The notes under the pieces: model-generated
The model's input: only the letters and a program-made list of their open reading frames with translations
Told to the model about the DNA's origin: nothing
Databases searched by the model: none
DNA from: Lichenicoccus roseus
Lineage (GTDB): Bacteria; Pseudomonadota; Alphaproteobacteria; Acetobacterales; Acetobacteraceae
Direction of reading: 5' to 3'
Assembly (NCBI RefSeq): GCF_005844085.1
Contig: NZ_VCDI01000002.1
Location: forward strand, 496,001-560,000
Length of the DNA: 64,000 bases
Position numbers and translations under genes: made by a program
Part shown: one piece after another, positions 1 through 13,723 of the stretch
Layout of the letters: each line of letters opens with the position of its first letter
Numbering within the stretch: the first letter of the stretch is position 1

Positions 1-1
1 G

Positions 2-541
2 TCTACCCCGATCACACCAGACCACGTGACGTCTGTGCGCCTCGCGACAGCGCTGGCGGCTGCGGTTGCCGTCGCCTATGGCGGACCCTGGCTGGATGTC
101 GGCGCCGCCCTGCTTCTGGTGTCCTGCATCCTCGATCGCCTTGATGGAGCCCTGGCTCGCCACACGCGCCGCTTCAGCGTGATGGGATCGCGCTACGACC
201 TCGTGTCCGACTGCTTCTCGACGATGGCGACGTTCATCGGCCTCGGCATCGGGACACGCGCGGCCCTCGTGCCTTCGCTGTCGCCGCTTCTCGGCCTGAG
301 CGGAGCGCTTGGCGTGATCACCCTGTTCTGGCGCCTCAACGTCTCGCGTCCCGATCCGGATCCGGGACGGCGCCGGCCGTTCGATCCCGATGATGCCATG
401 CTGCTTCTCCCGCTGGCGATCTGGTGCGGCTGGAGCGACATCGTGCTGTTGCTGGTCGGGACCTGCACGCCACTTGCCGCCGCCGTCGTCTGCTTCGCCG
501 TTCGCCCGTCCGCGACCTTGGCAGGCAGCGAGGGGAATTAG
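2..541 (+). CDS. CDP-alcohol phosphotransferase family protein (5' partial)
   Basis: Membrane enzyme of the CDP-alcohol phosphatidyltransferase family, which moves a phospho-alcohol group from a CDP-linked donor to an acceptor alcohol, usually in phospholipid synthesis. The complete family signature DxxDGxxARx8GxxxDxxxD is present in the stretch from DRLDG to the Asp of LVSD, about residues 36-61 counted from the GTG at 26. Hydrophobic segments flank it. The frame is open to the left edge, and the residues before that GTG (TPITPDHV) match the usual N-terminal region before the first membrane helix. The true start is therefore probably outside the window, and the GTG at 26 is unlikely to be it. 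The acceptor alcohol cannot be told from sequence. Confidence 0.8.
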   Translation, partial: STPITPDHVTSVRLATALAAAVAVAYGGPWLDVGAALLLVSCILDRLDGALARHTRRFSVMGSRYDLVSDCFSTMATFIGLGIGTRAALVPSLSPLLGLSGALGVITLFWRLNVSRPDPDPGRRRPFDPDDAMLLLPLAIWCGWSDIVLLLVGTCTPLAAAVVCFAVRPSATLAGSEGN

Positions 542-631
542 CCACGAGGCTGGAAGGTAGCGACCGATGGCCTCGAAACGACCGGGTCCTGCTTGAGCGC
601 GAGACCGACATTGTCGGTCACTGGCGACCGC

Positions 632-717
632 TGGTGGAGGGGGTTGGATTCGAACCAACGTAGGCGTACGCCAGCGGATTTACAGTCCGCCCCCTTTAGC
701 CACTCGGGCACCCCTCC
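632..717 (-). tRNA. tRNA-Tyr (GTA)
   Basis: Read on the minus strand, the acceptor stem GGAGGGG (717-711) pairs with CCCCTCC (642-636). It is followed by discriminator A and an encoded CCA (634-632). The anticodon loop reads CTGTAAA, giving anticodon GTA for tyrosine. The T arm holds the standard GGTTCGAATCC. The long variable arm makes it a class II tRNA, as expected for bacterial tRNA-Tyr, and the 86-nt length including CCA fits. It is divergent from rlmB. Confidence 0.97.
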
Positions 718-837
718 GGTGGGAGGCGGACTAAGGCTGATCGCCTGGCGTGTCAATGTCGGTTTCGGGCCCGCCGAGCCCGGCCGGTGCTCCAGGCGCC
801 GTGACGTCCCCGACGGTGCCCTCTATGCTCCCGCCGC

Positions 838-1728
838 ATGCGATCCAGACCCCCTGCAGGACAGACCACCCGCCCGGCCAGCCCGCCCGCCGCCAAGGCA
901 AGGCCGCCCGGTCCCCGATCGTCGCAAACCCAGCCCGACCGCGCCCATGCCGGTACGCATGGGGCCGCCCGGTCCGGTGCGGCACCGAGAGGCAGTGGCG
1001 GCGGTCTCTGGCTCTATGGCCTGCATCCGGTCGAGGCGGCGCTGCGCAATCCGCAGCGAAGGCTGCGCCGCCTGCTCCTGACCGAGGAGGCCGAGGCGAC
1101 GCTGACGCAGCGCCTCGGCACCCGCAACGGTACGCCCTGGCCGCTGGCGGTGGAGCGCACCGATCGGGCGCGGCTCGACGCCCTGGTCGGGCGCGACGCG
1201 GTGCACCAGGGGGCCGCCCTGCAGGCCGATCCGCTGGCGTCTCCCACCCTGGAGGCGGCGCTGCAGCGTCCCGGTCCGGTGCTGGTGCTCGACCAGGTCA
1301 GCGATCCGCGCAACGTCGGCGCCATCCTGCGCTCGGCGTCGGCGTTCGGGGCGGCGGCGGTCGTGGTGCAGGATCGCAATGCGCCGGAGGAAACCGGGGC
1401 GCTCGCCAAGGCGGCATCCGGCGCGCTCGAGACCATGCCGCTGCTGCGCGCCGTCAATTTGTCGCGCACGCTGGTCGCCCTGAAGGCGGCCGGGCTCTGG
1501 GTAGTCGGCCTCGACGCCGGCGGTGGCGTGCTGGTGGGCGACGCCTTCCGCGAACGTCGCGTCGCCCTGGTGCTGGGCGCCGAGGGCGAGGGCCTGCGCC
1601 GGCTGACGCGCGAGACCTGCGACGAGATCGCCGGCCTGCACATGCCGGGCGGAATGGAAAGCCTGAACGTCTCCAACGCTGCCGCCGTAGCCCTCTACGA
1701 ACTGATACGCCAGAGCCAGTCTGCCTGA
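838..1728 (+). CDS. rlmB: 23S rRNA (guanosine-2'-O)-methyltransferase RlmB-like (SpoU/TrmH family)
   Basis: SPOUT-class RNA 2'-O-ribose methyltransferase of 296 residues, most like RlmB, which methylates G2251 of 23S rRNA in E. coli. A basic, Pro/Arg-rich tail (1-55) precedes the substrate-binding domain, which starts at GLWLYGLHPVEAAL (about 56-69). The knotted catalytic domain shows motif 1 (DPRNVGAILRSA, with the invariant Asn near 159), motif 2 (LGAEGEGL, 246-253) and motif 3 (ESLNVSNAAAVAL, from 274). No good ribosome binding site precedes the ATG at 838, but no better in-frame start exists before the conserved domain. It stands alone and converges on cysE. Methylation of another RNA by a TrmH-group relative cannot be excluded. 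Confidence 0.9.
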   Translation: MRSRPPAGQTTRPASPPAAKARPPGPRSSQTQPDRAHAGTHGAARSGAAPRGSGGGLWLYGLHPVEAALRNPQRRLRRLLLTEEAEATLTQRLGTRNGTPWPLAVERTDRARLDALVGRDAVHQGAALQADPLASPTLEAALQRPGPVLVLDQVSDPRNVGAILRSASAFGAAAVVVQDRNAPEETGALAKAASGALETMPLLRAVNLSRTLVALKAAGLWVVGLDAGGGVLVGDAFRERRVALVLGAEGEGLRRLTRETCDEIAGLHMPGGMESLNVSNAAAVALYELIRQSQSA

Positions 1729-1772
1729 ACGGCACGAAAAAACCGCGCCGGGCTGGGCCAGGTCATGTCAGA

Positions 1773-1789
1773 GGCGCCCTTTGGGCGCC
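1773..1789. terminator. hairpin between convergent rlmB and cysE
   Basis: A perfect 7-bp stem, GGCGCCC / GGGCGCC, with a TTT loop lies 45 nt after the rlmB stop and 110 nt from the cysE stop. There is no U-tract on either side, so it is only a candidate bidirectional transcription-end hairpin. Confidence 0.35.
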
Positions 1790-1898
1790 GCCCGGCGTGG
1801 CTGTATAGAACCGGAGCGGATCGGCCTCCTGGCCGTGAGTACCGGAAGCGCGGAAAGCCGCGTCGGATGACCGACATGGCCCAGCCCGGTGCGGTCTT

Positions 1899-2717
1899 TC
1901 AGATGATGTAGTCCAGGGGGGGTAGCGTCTGGTCCATGGTGAAGGCCGGCATCGACGAGTGCTTGGTGCCGACCCGACGGGCCGGGTTGCCGACCACCGT
2001 GGTGTAGGCCGGCACCGCCTCAAGCACGATGCTGCCGGCGCCTACCTTGGCGCCCTCGCCGATCTCGATGTTGCCGAGGATCTTGCAGCCGGCGCCGAGC
2101 AGCACCCCGCGGCGGATCTTGGGATGGCGGTCGCCCTCGTTCTTGCCGGTGCCGCCCAGGGTCACGCCCTGCAGCAGCGAGACGTCGTCCTCCAGCACCG
2201 AGGTCTCGCCGATCACGATGCCGGTGCCGTGGTCGATCAGGATGCGCCGGCCGAGCTTTGCCGCCGGATGGATGTCCAGGCCGAACGCCTCGGACACGCG
2301 GCTCTGCAGGTGCCGCGCGAGATGCCGGCGGTCGTTCGCCCACAGCCAGTGCGCCACCCGGTACGCCTGCAGCGACTGGAAGCCCTTGAAGAAGAGAAAC
2401 GGCGTGGTGAGGTCGGGGCAGGCGGGATCGCGCTCCTTGATCGCCACCAGGTCGACGGCGGCGGCCTCCACGATCAGCGGGTCGGCGAGATGCGCCTCGG
2501 TGACCAGCTCCATCAGGGCGCGCGACGGCACGGCGCTGTCCGCCAGCTTGCGGCCGAGCAGGGCGGCGAGCGCCGACGAGAAGCTGCGATGCACACGCAG
2601 GTTCAGCTCGATCAGGCTGGCCATGATCGGGTCGTGGCAGGCCCCGGCCTCGTTGCGCAGGCGGTCCCAAAGCTGGTCGACGGCCACCGTGTCGGTGGTG
2701 GTGACGCTCATGTCCAT
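1899..2717 (-). CDS. cysE: serine O-acetyltransferase
   Basis: CysE acetylates L-serine with acetyl-CoA, the committed step of cysteine synthesis in the cytoplasm. The 272-residue protein has the N-terminal helical domain (about 10-145) and the C-terminal left-handed beta-helix of hexapeptide repeats (about 148-245). The catalytic segment is LIDHGTGIVIGE (His near 163), with GKNEGDRHP near 191-199. Length and domain order match classical CysE of the E. coli type. The chain ends in LDYII, with a terminal Ile. In known CysE proteins the C-terminal Ile enters the CysK active site to form the cysteine synthase complex, so complex formation is likely here by inference. A second possible ATG lies two codons downstream. 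It converges on rlmB. Confidence 0.95.
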   Translation of the reverse strand: MDMSVTTTDTVAVDQLWDRLRNEAGACHDPIMASLIELNLRVHRSFSSALAALLGRKLADSAVPSRALMELVTEAHLADPLIVEAAAVDLVAIKERDPACPDLTTPFLFFKGFQSLQAYRVAHWLWANDRRHLARHLQSRVSEAFGLDIHPAAKLGRRILIDHGTGIVIGETSVLEDDVSLLQGVTLGGTGKNEGDRHPKIRRGVLLGAGCKILGNIEIGEGAKVGAGSIVLEAVPAYTTVVGNPARRVGTKHSSMPAFTMDQTLPPLDYII

Positions 2718-2839
2718 GATGTGCTGTGGTCCGGCGCCTGCTGCGGTTCAAGAGAGAGTAGTGCGTGCACGGGCGTGTTGCGAATCGCGTGATCGTTGGC
2801 GCCCGGGCCAGGTCCTTGCTTTCCCCGTAGCGTCCTGTT

Positions 2840-4075
2840 TCAAGCCATAGCCTGGGCGACGAAGGCGCGCTTGAGCCGTGGCAGGCGGTGCACCGCGCCG
2901 ATGCCGAGCCCGCGCGCCAGCCGCAGCGCCGGGTTGTCGGTGCTGAACAGTCGGTCGAGCACATCGGTGGCGGCCAGCATGGCGAGGTTGGCCGGTCGCC
3001 GCTGCGCCTGGTAGCGCGCCAGCAGGGCAGCCTCGCCGGGGTCGCGTCCGGCGGCGACAGCCTCGATCACCAACGCCGAAAGTGCAACGACATCGCGGAA
3101 GCCGAGGTTGAGGCCCTGCCCCGCGATCGGGTGGATGCCGTGCGCGGCATCGCCGATCAGGGCCAGCCGTCCGGCGACGTAGCGATGGGCGTGCAGCGCG
3201 CCAAGCCGGTAGGTCCAGCGCCGGCCTACCGGACGCACCGCACCGAGATGGTGGCCGAGGCGGCGCTGCAGTTCGCGGCCGAAGGCGGCGTCGTCGAGGC
3301 TGGCGAGCCGCGTCGCCGGTGCCTCGCGCTCGGTCCAGACGATCGCCGAGAGATGCTCCCCGGCCTCGCCACCCGACATCGGGAGCTGGGCAAAGGGCCC
3401 GCCGGGCAGGAAATGCTCCAGTGCGATGTTGCCGTGCGGCCGCTCGTGCGCCACCGCGCTGACGATGCCGGTCTGGCGATAGGCGAAGCGCGTAACCGGG
3501 ATGCCGGCCTCGGCGCGCAGCCTGCTCTCGCGCCCCTCCGCCGCCACCACCAGCCGCGCCCGCAAGGTTGTGCCCGAGCTGGTGACGATGGTCGCGTGGG
3601 CCGGCCCGCGAACCACCCGCGCCTCGTCCGGCGCCTGCAGGCGCACCAGTGCGGAGGCATGCAGCGTGTCGTTCAACGCCACCCGCAGGCTGCGCGCCTC
3701 GGTCATCCAGCCGAACGGCTCGCCCGGCGCCGGCTGGTCGAAGTGCAGGAACAGCGGCGAGGCGGGCTGCCCGGGCCTGCCGTCCGACACCCGTATGCCC
3801 TCGATCGGACAGGACGGGCGCGGCAGCCGTTCCCAGACCCCGGCGGCTTCCAGCAGGCGGCGGGAACCGGCGGCGATGGCGTAGGCGCGGCCGTCGAAGT
3901 CCGGGTGCTCCATCGGCGGCAGCGCCGCGCGATCGATCACCGCGACCCGGACCCCGCCGGCCGCCAGCCGGCAGGCCAGCGTTGCCCCAACCGGTCCGGC
4001 GCCGACGATGCAGACGTCGACCTCTGCGTCCCGGACGTCGGTGGCCCCGGGTGGGCGATCGTGATCAGAAGCCAT
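2840..4075 (-). CDS. UbiH/UbiF/COQ6-family FAD-dependent hydroxylase
   Basis: Flavoprotein monooxygenase of 411 residues in the family that hydroxylates the aromatic ring of ubiquinone precursors. The N-terminal Rossmann motif is VGAGPVGATLA (about 23-33). DGRAYAIAAGSRR (61-73) is the family's conserved DGR-type segment. GDAAHGIHPIAGQGLNLG (308-325) is the FAD ribityl/pyrophosphate GD motif typical of UbiH/COQ6. A role in aerobic ubiquinone synthesis is therefore likely, but the ring position (C1, C5 or C6) cannot be assigned. Alphaproteobacteria often carry one broad-specificity member (UbiL/UbiM type). It is divergently oriented to glnK, with a 267-bp spacer that holds the glnK promoter region. 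Confidence 0.85.
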   Translation of the reverse strand: MASDHDRPPGATDVRDAEVDVCIVGAGPVGATLACRLAAGGVRVAVIDRAALPPMEHPDFDGRAYAIAAGSRRLLEAAGVWERLPRPSCPIEGIRVSDGRPGQPASPLFLHFDQPAPGEPFGWMTEARSLRVALNDTLHASALVRLQAPDEARVVRGPAHATIVTSSGTTLRARLVVAAEGRESRLRAEAGIPVTRFAYRQTGIVSAVAHERPHGNIALEHFLPGGPFAQLPMSGGEAGEHLSAIVWTEREAPATRLASLDDAAFGRELQRRLGHHLGAVRPVGRRWTYRLGALHAHRYVAGRLALIGDAAHGIHPIAGQGLNLGFRDVVALSALVIEAVAAGRDPGEAALLARYQAQRRPANLAMLAATDVLDRLFSTDNPALRLARGLGIGAVHRLPRLKRAFVAQAMA

Positions 4076-4220
4076 AGTGGGGCATGCCTAAAAATTGGGC
4101 GGTCGGAACGAACAGTGTGGCCGGTAAACAGGCCGGCCGGAACCCCGCGTGCCGCCCTGGGCATGGCGGGCGAGGCGGGCCGGCAGCCTGCGGGTTCCGG
4201 CCCTGCCGGGACCTCTGCTC

Positions 4221-4236
4221 TGGCACGATTTTTGGA
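4221..4236 (+). promoter_or_regulatory. possible sigma-54 (-24/-12) promoter of glnK-amtB
   Basis: TGGCAC, five bases, then TTGGA matches the sigma-54 consensus TGGCAC-N5-TTGCW except that the -12 GC reads GG. It would place the transcript start near 4247, about 95 nt before glnK. glnK-amtB operons are commonly activated by NtrC with sigma-54 under nitrogen limitation. No convincing NtrC site was recognised upstream. Confidence 0.45.
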
Positions 4237-4336
4237 ACGGGCCCGTGTCAAACCGGCTCGTGTCCGGAAGGGCGGCAGCTCGGTCCGGTGGGGGCTGGGC
4301 GGGAACAGCCGAGGCATTGAGACCAAGGCAGAGTGA

Positions 4337-6075
<1,739 letters not shown>

Positions 6076-6104
6076 CCCGACCACACTCGAACCATCCGAC
6101 GGCA

Positions 6105-6132
6105 CGGGCGCTCCGCGAGGAGCGCCCGTTTC
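6105..6132 (+). terminator. rho-independent terminator after amtB
   Basis: A perfect 10-bp stem, CGGGCGCTCC / GGAGCGCCCG, with a GCGA loop is followed by TTT. It starts 30 nt after the amtB stop and lies 24 nt from the stop of the convergent protease gene. Confidence 0.85.
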
Positions 6133-6155
6133 CGTTCACGGCCGCGGGCGCACCG

Positions 6156-9005
<2,850 letters not shown>

Positions 9006-9019
9006 CCCGGACGGCGTGC

Positions 9020-9691
9020 TCAGGAGACCGCGTCCCACAGCGCCTCGATGCGCGCGGCGAGCACGCGTCCGAGGAAGCCGAGTGCGGCAAACCCGGCGCC
9101 GTCGCGCTGGGCGTCGTTCAGGATGGTATCGTCACGCGCCGCCAGCGCCAGCAGCATCGGCGGCATGCCGGCCGCCGACACCCGCAGCAGCGCGTCGTGC
9201 TGCGCCAGCAGCCCGGCCTCGCCATGCAAGGCGAACCGGTCGTCGGGCCCGGCGCGCAGCACCACGTCGCGCCGGCCGAGCAGTTCGGCCACCGCACCCG
9301 GCGGCAGGCCGCGCGCCTGCAGGGAGGCGGGCGTGCCTCCCTCGCTGCACAGCAGGGCGGCGTCGATGCCGAGCAGCGCCGGCATGTCGTTCAGGATGCA
9401 GGCGGCAAGGTCATCGGTGCGCGCGAGGGCCAGGATGCATTCCTGCACCTGTCCGGCCAGGCCGGCGCCGGCCCGCAGCGCCCGCAGCATGCCGGCCGCC
9501 TGGGCATCGGCGCTTGCGGCCTGGCGGCGTGCCTCGTCCAGCATCGCCGCCATGTGGTCGGCCAGGATCTCGCCATGCACGCGTCGCGGCGGCGCCATCC
9601 GCTGGTACAGGTCGGACTGGCCGGCCAGCCATTCCGGGTTGTCGCGCAGGAAGCGTGCGACGGCGTCGGCGTCCGGCAGGTCGCGGTTCAC
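9020..9691 (-). CDS. DUF484 family protein
   Basis: Cytoplasmic protein of 223 residues belonging to DUF484, a GAF-like family often encoded next to xerC and of unknown biochemical role. The hallmark N-terminal part, DAVARFLRDNPEWLAGQSDL (8-27), is followed by a helical stretch (about 40-75) and a GAF-like C-terminal domain with a catalytically neutral appearance. It is the first gene of the minus-strand run DUF484-xerC-pip-protease and is divergent from priA. Confidence 0.85.
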   Translation of the reverse strand: MNRDLPDADAVARFLRDNPEWLAGQSDLYQRMAPPRRVHGEILADHMAAMLDEARRQAASADAQAAGMLRALRAGAGLAGQVQECILALARTDDLAACILNDMPALLGIDAALLCSEGGTPASLQARGLPPGAVAELLGRRDVVLRAGPDDRFALHGEAGLLAQHDALLRVSAAGMPPMLLALAARDDTILNDAQRDGAGFAALGFLGRVLAARIEALWDAVS

Positions 9692-9853
9692 GCAGGGTTC
9701 CGATTGCCGGGCGAACCGCCGGGCCGCAGGATGCGGGCCCGATCGTTCCCGCGTGACGCAATGCGGCCACGCCCGCCTGAAGAAGAGTTCCTGGTCATCA
9801 CGAGCCCTAGGTTAGCCGCAGCGCCGCCGCACGAGAACAAAAAGCCGGAGCGG

Positions 9854-12106
9854 GTGGCAGGTTTGCTGGGCCAGGAGGAAGCCGGCGAGGCGCAGGTCAC
9901 GGATGCTGCCAGGGTCAAGGTGCTGCTGCCCTACCCGTTCGCCGGCGCCTTCGACTATCTGGCCCCTCCGGAGCTGGCGCTGCAGCCCGGCGACGTCGTC
10001 ATGGTGCCGCTCAACCGGCGCGCCGAGGTCGGCGTGGTGTGGGACGAGGATCCCGCGCTGCCGCCGGAGTTCCGTACCCCGCCGAGCCCGCCGGTGCCGG
10101 CGCATCGGCTGAAGCCGGTCAGCGCCGTGCTCGACGTGCCGCCCCTGCCGGTAGCCTCGCGCCGTTTCGTCGACTGGGTCGCCGGCTACACCCTGACGCC
10201 GCCCGGCCTGGTGATGGCGATGGCGCTCAGGCTCAACGCCTACGATCCGGTCCGCGCGGTCGTCGGCTGGCAGCGCGCGCCGTCGCCGCCGGAGGACGCC
10301 CGCATCACGCCGTCCCGGGCGAGGGTGCTGGCGGCGATGCCGGAGGGTGCCGCACCACGCGAGACCGCCGAGCTGGCCCGCGCCGCCGGCACCGGCGCCG
10401 GCGTGCTGCGCGGCATGGCGGAGGCCGGGCTGCTGGTGCAGGTGCCGATGCGGCGGGAGGCTGCGTTCCATCGCCCGGACCCGGCGCACCCGGACGCTGC
10501 GGTCCTGTCCGACGACCAGCAGGCCAATGCCGGAATGCTGCGCCGGGCCGTGCATGAGCGGCGCTTCTCGGTGACGCTGCTCGAGGGGGTGACCGGATCG
10601 GGCAAGACCGAGGTCTACCTGGAGGCGGTCGCGGCCTGCATCGCGGAGGGCCGGCAGGCGCTGGTGCTGCTGCCGGAGATCGCGCTGTCGTCGCAGTGGC
10701 TGGATCGCTTCACGCGCCGGTTCGGCACCCCGCCGGCGGTCTGGCATTCCGATCTCGGCTCGAAGCAGCGTCGCGCCGCCTGGCGTGCGGTGGCCGGCGG
10801 CGAGGCGTGGGTGGTGGTCGGCGCACGCTCGGCGTTGTTCCTGCCGTTCACCGACCTCGGGCTGATCGTGGTCGACGAGGAGCACGAGACCGCCTTCAAG
10901 CAGGAGGACGGCGTCACATACAATGCCCGCGACATGGCGGTGGTGCGGGCGCGGCTGTCGCAGGCGGCGATCCTGCTGGTCTCCGCCACCCCGAGCCTTG
11001 AGACGCTGACCAATGCCGAGGCCGGCCGCTACCGGCGCGTGACCCTTGCGGCGCGGCATGGCGGCGCCAGCATGCCATCGGTGGCGCCGATCGACATGCG
11101 CGATGCCCCGCCGGGGCGCGGGCTGTTCCTGTCGCCGGTGCTGAAGACGGCGATCGACGCCACCTTCGCCCGTGGCGAGCAGGCGATGCTGTTCCTGAAC
11201 CGGCGCGGCTATGCCCCCCTGACGCTCTGCCGTGCCTGCGGCCACCGCGTGCAGTGCCCGAACTGCACCGCCTGGCTGGTCGAGCATCGCGCCCGGCGCA
11301 TCCTGACCTGCCACCATTGCGGCCATACCGAGCCGGTTCCTCCGAAATGCCCCGCCTGCGGGGCAGAGGGCAGCCTGACCGCGATCGGCCCGGGGGTGGA
11401 GCGCATCACCGAGGAGGCGACGGCTGCGTTCCCCGAGGCGCGCATCCTGGTGATGGCGAGCGATACGCTGCCCGGGCCGCACGCGGCGGCGGAGGCGGTA
11501 CGGCGGATCGCGGCACGCGAGGTGGACCTCATCATCGGCACCCAGATCGTCGCCAAGGGCTGGCACTTTCCGCATCTCACGCTGGTGGGGGTGGTGGATG
11601 CCGATCTCGGCCTCGCCGGCGGCGACCTGCGCGCGTCGGAGCGCACGGTGCAGCTGCTGCACCAGGTCGGTGGCCGGGCCGGGCGGGCGGAGGCGCCGGG
11701 GCAGGTGCTGCTGCAGACCTACACGCCGGAGCATCCAGTGATGCAGGCGCTGATCGCCAACGATTTCGCTTCCTTCATGCGGCGCGAGGCGGAGGCGCGC
11801 CGTCCGGGGCACTGGCCGCCGTTCGGCCGGCTGGCGGCGCTGATCGTGAGCGCCGACAGCGCCGAGGCCGCCGACGAGACCGCGCGCGCGCTGGGTCGGG
11901 CGGCGCCGCGTGGCGAGGCGGTGACGGTGCTGGGACCGGCGCCTGCTCCGCTGGCGATCCTGCGCGGGCGGCACCGGCGCCGTCTGTTGCTGCGCACCCG
12001 GCGCGAGGTGGCGGTGCAACCAATTCTGCGCGAGTGGCTGGCGCAGGTGCAGCCGGGACGCGGCGTGCGGGTCGACATCGATGTCGATCCGGTATCATTT
12101 CTGTAG
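9854..12106 (+). CDS. priA: primosomal replication restart helicase PriA
   Basis: PriA reloads DnaB at stalled or repaired forks. In this 750-residue version the N-terminal DNA-binding domain starts at KVLLPYPFAGAFDYLAP. The helicase core has Walker A GSGKT (248-252) and Walker B DEEH (341-344). A cysteine-rich zinc region (about 459-501; CRACGH, CPNC, CHHCGH, CPACGA) sits inside the helicase, as in all PriA proteins, and motifs V/VI follow (GTQIVAKGWHFP, HQVGGRAGRAE). GTG 9854 is preferred. An in-frame ATG at 9761 would add 31 residues rich in codons rare here (CCT AGG TTA) and without homology-like features. Confidence 0.93.
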   Translation: MAGLLGQEEAGEAQVTDAARVKVLLPYPFAGAFDYLAPPELALQPGDVVMVPLNRRAEVGVVWDEDPALPPEFRTPPSPPVPAHRLKPVSAVLDVPPLPVASRRFVDWVAGYTLTPPGLVMAMALRLNAYDPVRAVVGWQRAPSPPEDARITPSRARVLAAMPEGAAPRETAELARAAGTGAGVLRGMAEAGLLVQVPMRREAAFHRPDPAHPDAAVLSDDQQANAGMLRRAVHERRFSVTLLEGVTGSGKTEVYLEAVAACIAEGRQALVLLPEIALSSQWLDRFTRRFGTPPAVWHSDLGSKQRRAAWRAVAGGEAWVVVGARSALFLPFTDLGLIVVDEEHETAFKQEDGVTYNARDMAVVRARLSQAAILLVSATPSLETLTNAEAGRYRRVTLAARHGGASMPSVAPIDMRDAPPGRGLFLSPVLKTAIDATFARGEQAMLFLNRRGYAPLTLCRACGHRVQCPNCTAWLVEHRARRILTCHHCGHTEPVPPKCPACGAEGSLTAIGPGVERITEEATAAFPEARILVMASDTLPGPHAAAEAVRRIAAREVDLIIGTQIVAKGWHFPHLTLVGVVDADLGLAGGDLRASERTVQLLHQVGGRAGRAEAPGQVLLQTYTPEHPVMQALIANDFASFMRREAEARRPGHWPPFGRLAALIVSADSAEAADETARALGRAAPRGEAVTVLGPAPAPLAILRGRHRRRLLLRTRREVAVQPILREWLAQVQPGRGVRVDIDVDPVSFL

Positions 12107-12131
12107 GGATCGAAACGGAAGGATATCCGTC

Positions 12132-13463
12132 ATGGCCGATCGCAGGAACGTCTCCGCCGGAACCGGGCCGGGAGGCGGGCACGAGAACGCCCTGCTCGCC
12201 CGCATCGGCCTGCCGACCGCCCTGTTCTGGGGCTTCGTCGGCACCCTGGTGTTCATGATCGGCGACGGCGTGGAGAGTGCCTACCTGTCGCCATTCCTGG
12301 TCCGGCGCGGCCTGGTCGAACACGACGTTGCAGTGCTGGTCACGGTCTATGGCGTGGCGGCGGCGATTTCCTCCTGGCTGTCCGGGGCTCTCGCCGACGT
12401 GATCGGGCCACGCCGGGTGATGATGGCGGGGCTCGCGATCTGGGTGGTGTTCCAGGTGCTGTTCCTGGCCATTGCGATCCCGTCGCACAGCTACGGCCTG
12501 ATGCTGCTGTTCTACGGCTTGCGCGGCTTCGGCTACCCGCTGTTCGCGTTCGGCTTCCTGGTCTGGATCGTCATCACGGTGCATCCGAACCGGCTCGGCT
12601 CCGCGGTGGGCTGGTTCTGGTTCGCCTTCACCGGTGGACTGCCGACCCTGGGTTCGATCCTGGCGCGGGTGTCGATCCCGCTGATCGGCTCCTACAGCAC
12701 GCTCTGGCTGGCCCTCGGCGTGGTGATCGCCGGCGGCCTGGTCGCGTTGCTCGGGGTGCGCGATCCGAGCGGCTCGGAGCGCCGCGCAGATGCCGGCGAG
12801 CATCCGGTCCGGGCGCTGTTCTCGAGCCTCGCCATCGTGCGCGCCCATCCCAAGGTCGGCATCGGCTGCATCGTGCGCGCGGTGAACACTGCCGCCGAGT
12901 TCGGCTTGCTGGTGATGCTGCCGATCTATTTCACCAAGGTGCTGCATTTCACCCTGAGCCAGTGGCTCGAAGTGACGGCATGCATCTTCACCAGCAACAT
13001 CATCGGCAACCTGCTGTCCGGCATCGTCAGCGACTGGCTGACCTGGCGCCGGACCGTGATGCTGATCGGCGGATTGGGCTGCACGGTCAGCACCCTGCTG
13101 CTGTACTGGGTGCCGACGCATTACGGCCCCGACGGCATGCTGCTCACGTTGGCGGCGGGCGCGTTCTACGGGCTGACGCTGGCAGGATACGTGCCGCTGT
13201 CGGCGCTGATGCCGTATCTTGCGCCGGAGGACAAACCGGCGGCGATGTCGATGCTCAACCTCGGCGCCGGCGCCAGTGTCTGGATCGGCCCTGCAGTCGT
13301 TGCCCTGTTCCAGTCCAGGGTCGGCGTGTTCGGAGTGATGGCGATCTATGCCGGAATGTATCTGGGGAGCGCGGTCCTGGCCTGGTTCCTCACGCTTCCG
13401 GACGATGTGCAAAGGCAACTCGACGCCGACCGCGCGGCGGGGGCGGTGGTCGGGGGACACTGA
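12132..13463 (+). CDS. MFS polyol permease, RbtT/DalT/CsbX type
   Basis: Twelve-helix major facilitator of 443 residues. The N-terminal segment LFWGFVGTLVFMIGDGVESA matches the start of ribitol (RbtT), arabinitol (DalT) and CsbX-type permeases, and the loop after TM2 has the MFS signature-like GALADVIGPRRVMM. ATG 12132 is chosen because a GGAAGGAT ribosome binding site lies 8-9 nt upstream; a start at 12081 would overlap priA. Sugar alcohol/H+ symport is therefore likely, with the substrate unproven. No polyol dehydrogenase is adjacent, but a mannitol dehydrogenase-family cassette lies at 35.8-39 kb. Confidence 0.75.
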   Translation: MADRRNVSAGTGPGGGHENALLARIGLPTALFWGFVGTLVFMIGDGVESAYLSPFLVRRGLVEHDVAVLVTVYGVAAAISSWLSGALADVIGPRRVMMAGLAIWVVFQVLFLAIAIPSHSYGLMLLFYGLRGFGYPLFAFGFLVWIVITVHPNRLGSAVGWFWFAFTGGLPTLGSILARVSIPLIGSYSTLWLALGVVIAGGLVALLGVRDPSGSERRADAGEHPVRALFSSLAIVRAHPKVGIGCIVRAVNTAAEFGLLVMLPIYFTKVLHFTLSQWLEVTACIFTSNIIGNLLSGIVSDWLTWRRTVMLIGGLGCTVSTLLLYWVPTHYGPDGMLLTLAAGAFYGLTLAGYVPLSALMPYLAPEDKPAAMSMLNLGAGASVWIGPAVVALFQSRVGVFGVMAIYAGMYLGSAVLAWFLTLPDDVQRQLDADRAAGAVVGGH

Positions 13464-13723
13464 CCCGGGATCGGCCTGGCAGCAAGTCGCCATACTGAGC
13501 GTCGTGCGGCGATGCAGTCCGGCAATCCATACAATGCCCGAGCCGGCTCCGCTCGTTCATCCTGAGAATTTACATCGTATGCGGTGCGCGCGAAACCGTC
13601 CGTGCGCCGAGCGGCATGCCGAGGTTTCCCCGGGGTTGCGGGACACCATAATGTGCATCTACCCGTCATAGAACGTTAACAAAACTGTTGCAGCGCAACT
13701 CGGGTATCAACGACGATCGGCCG

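Noticed and set aside
9761-9853. Earlier ATG start for priA
   Set aside because: No ribosome binding site, and the added codons include several rare ones; the helicase family domain begins after 9854.
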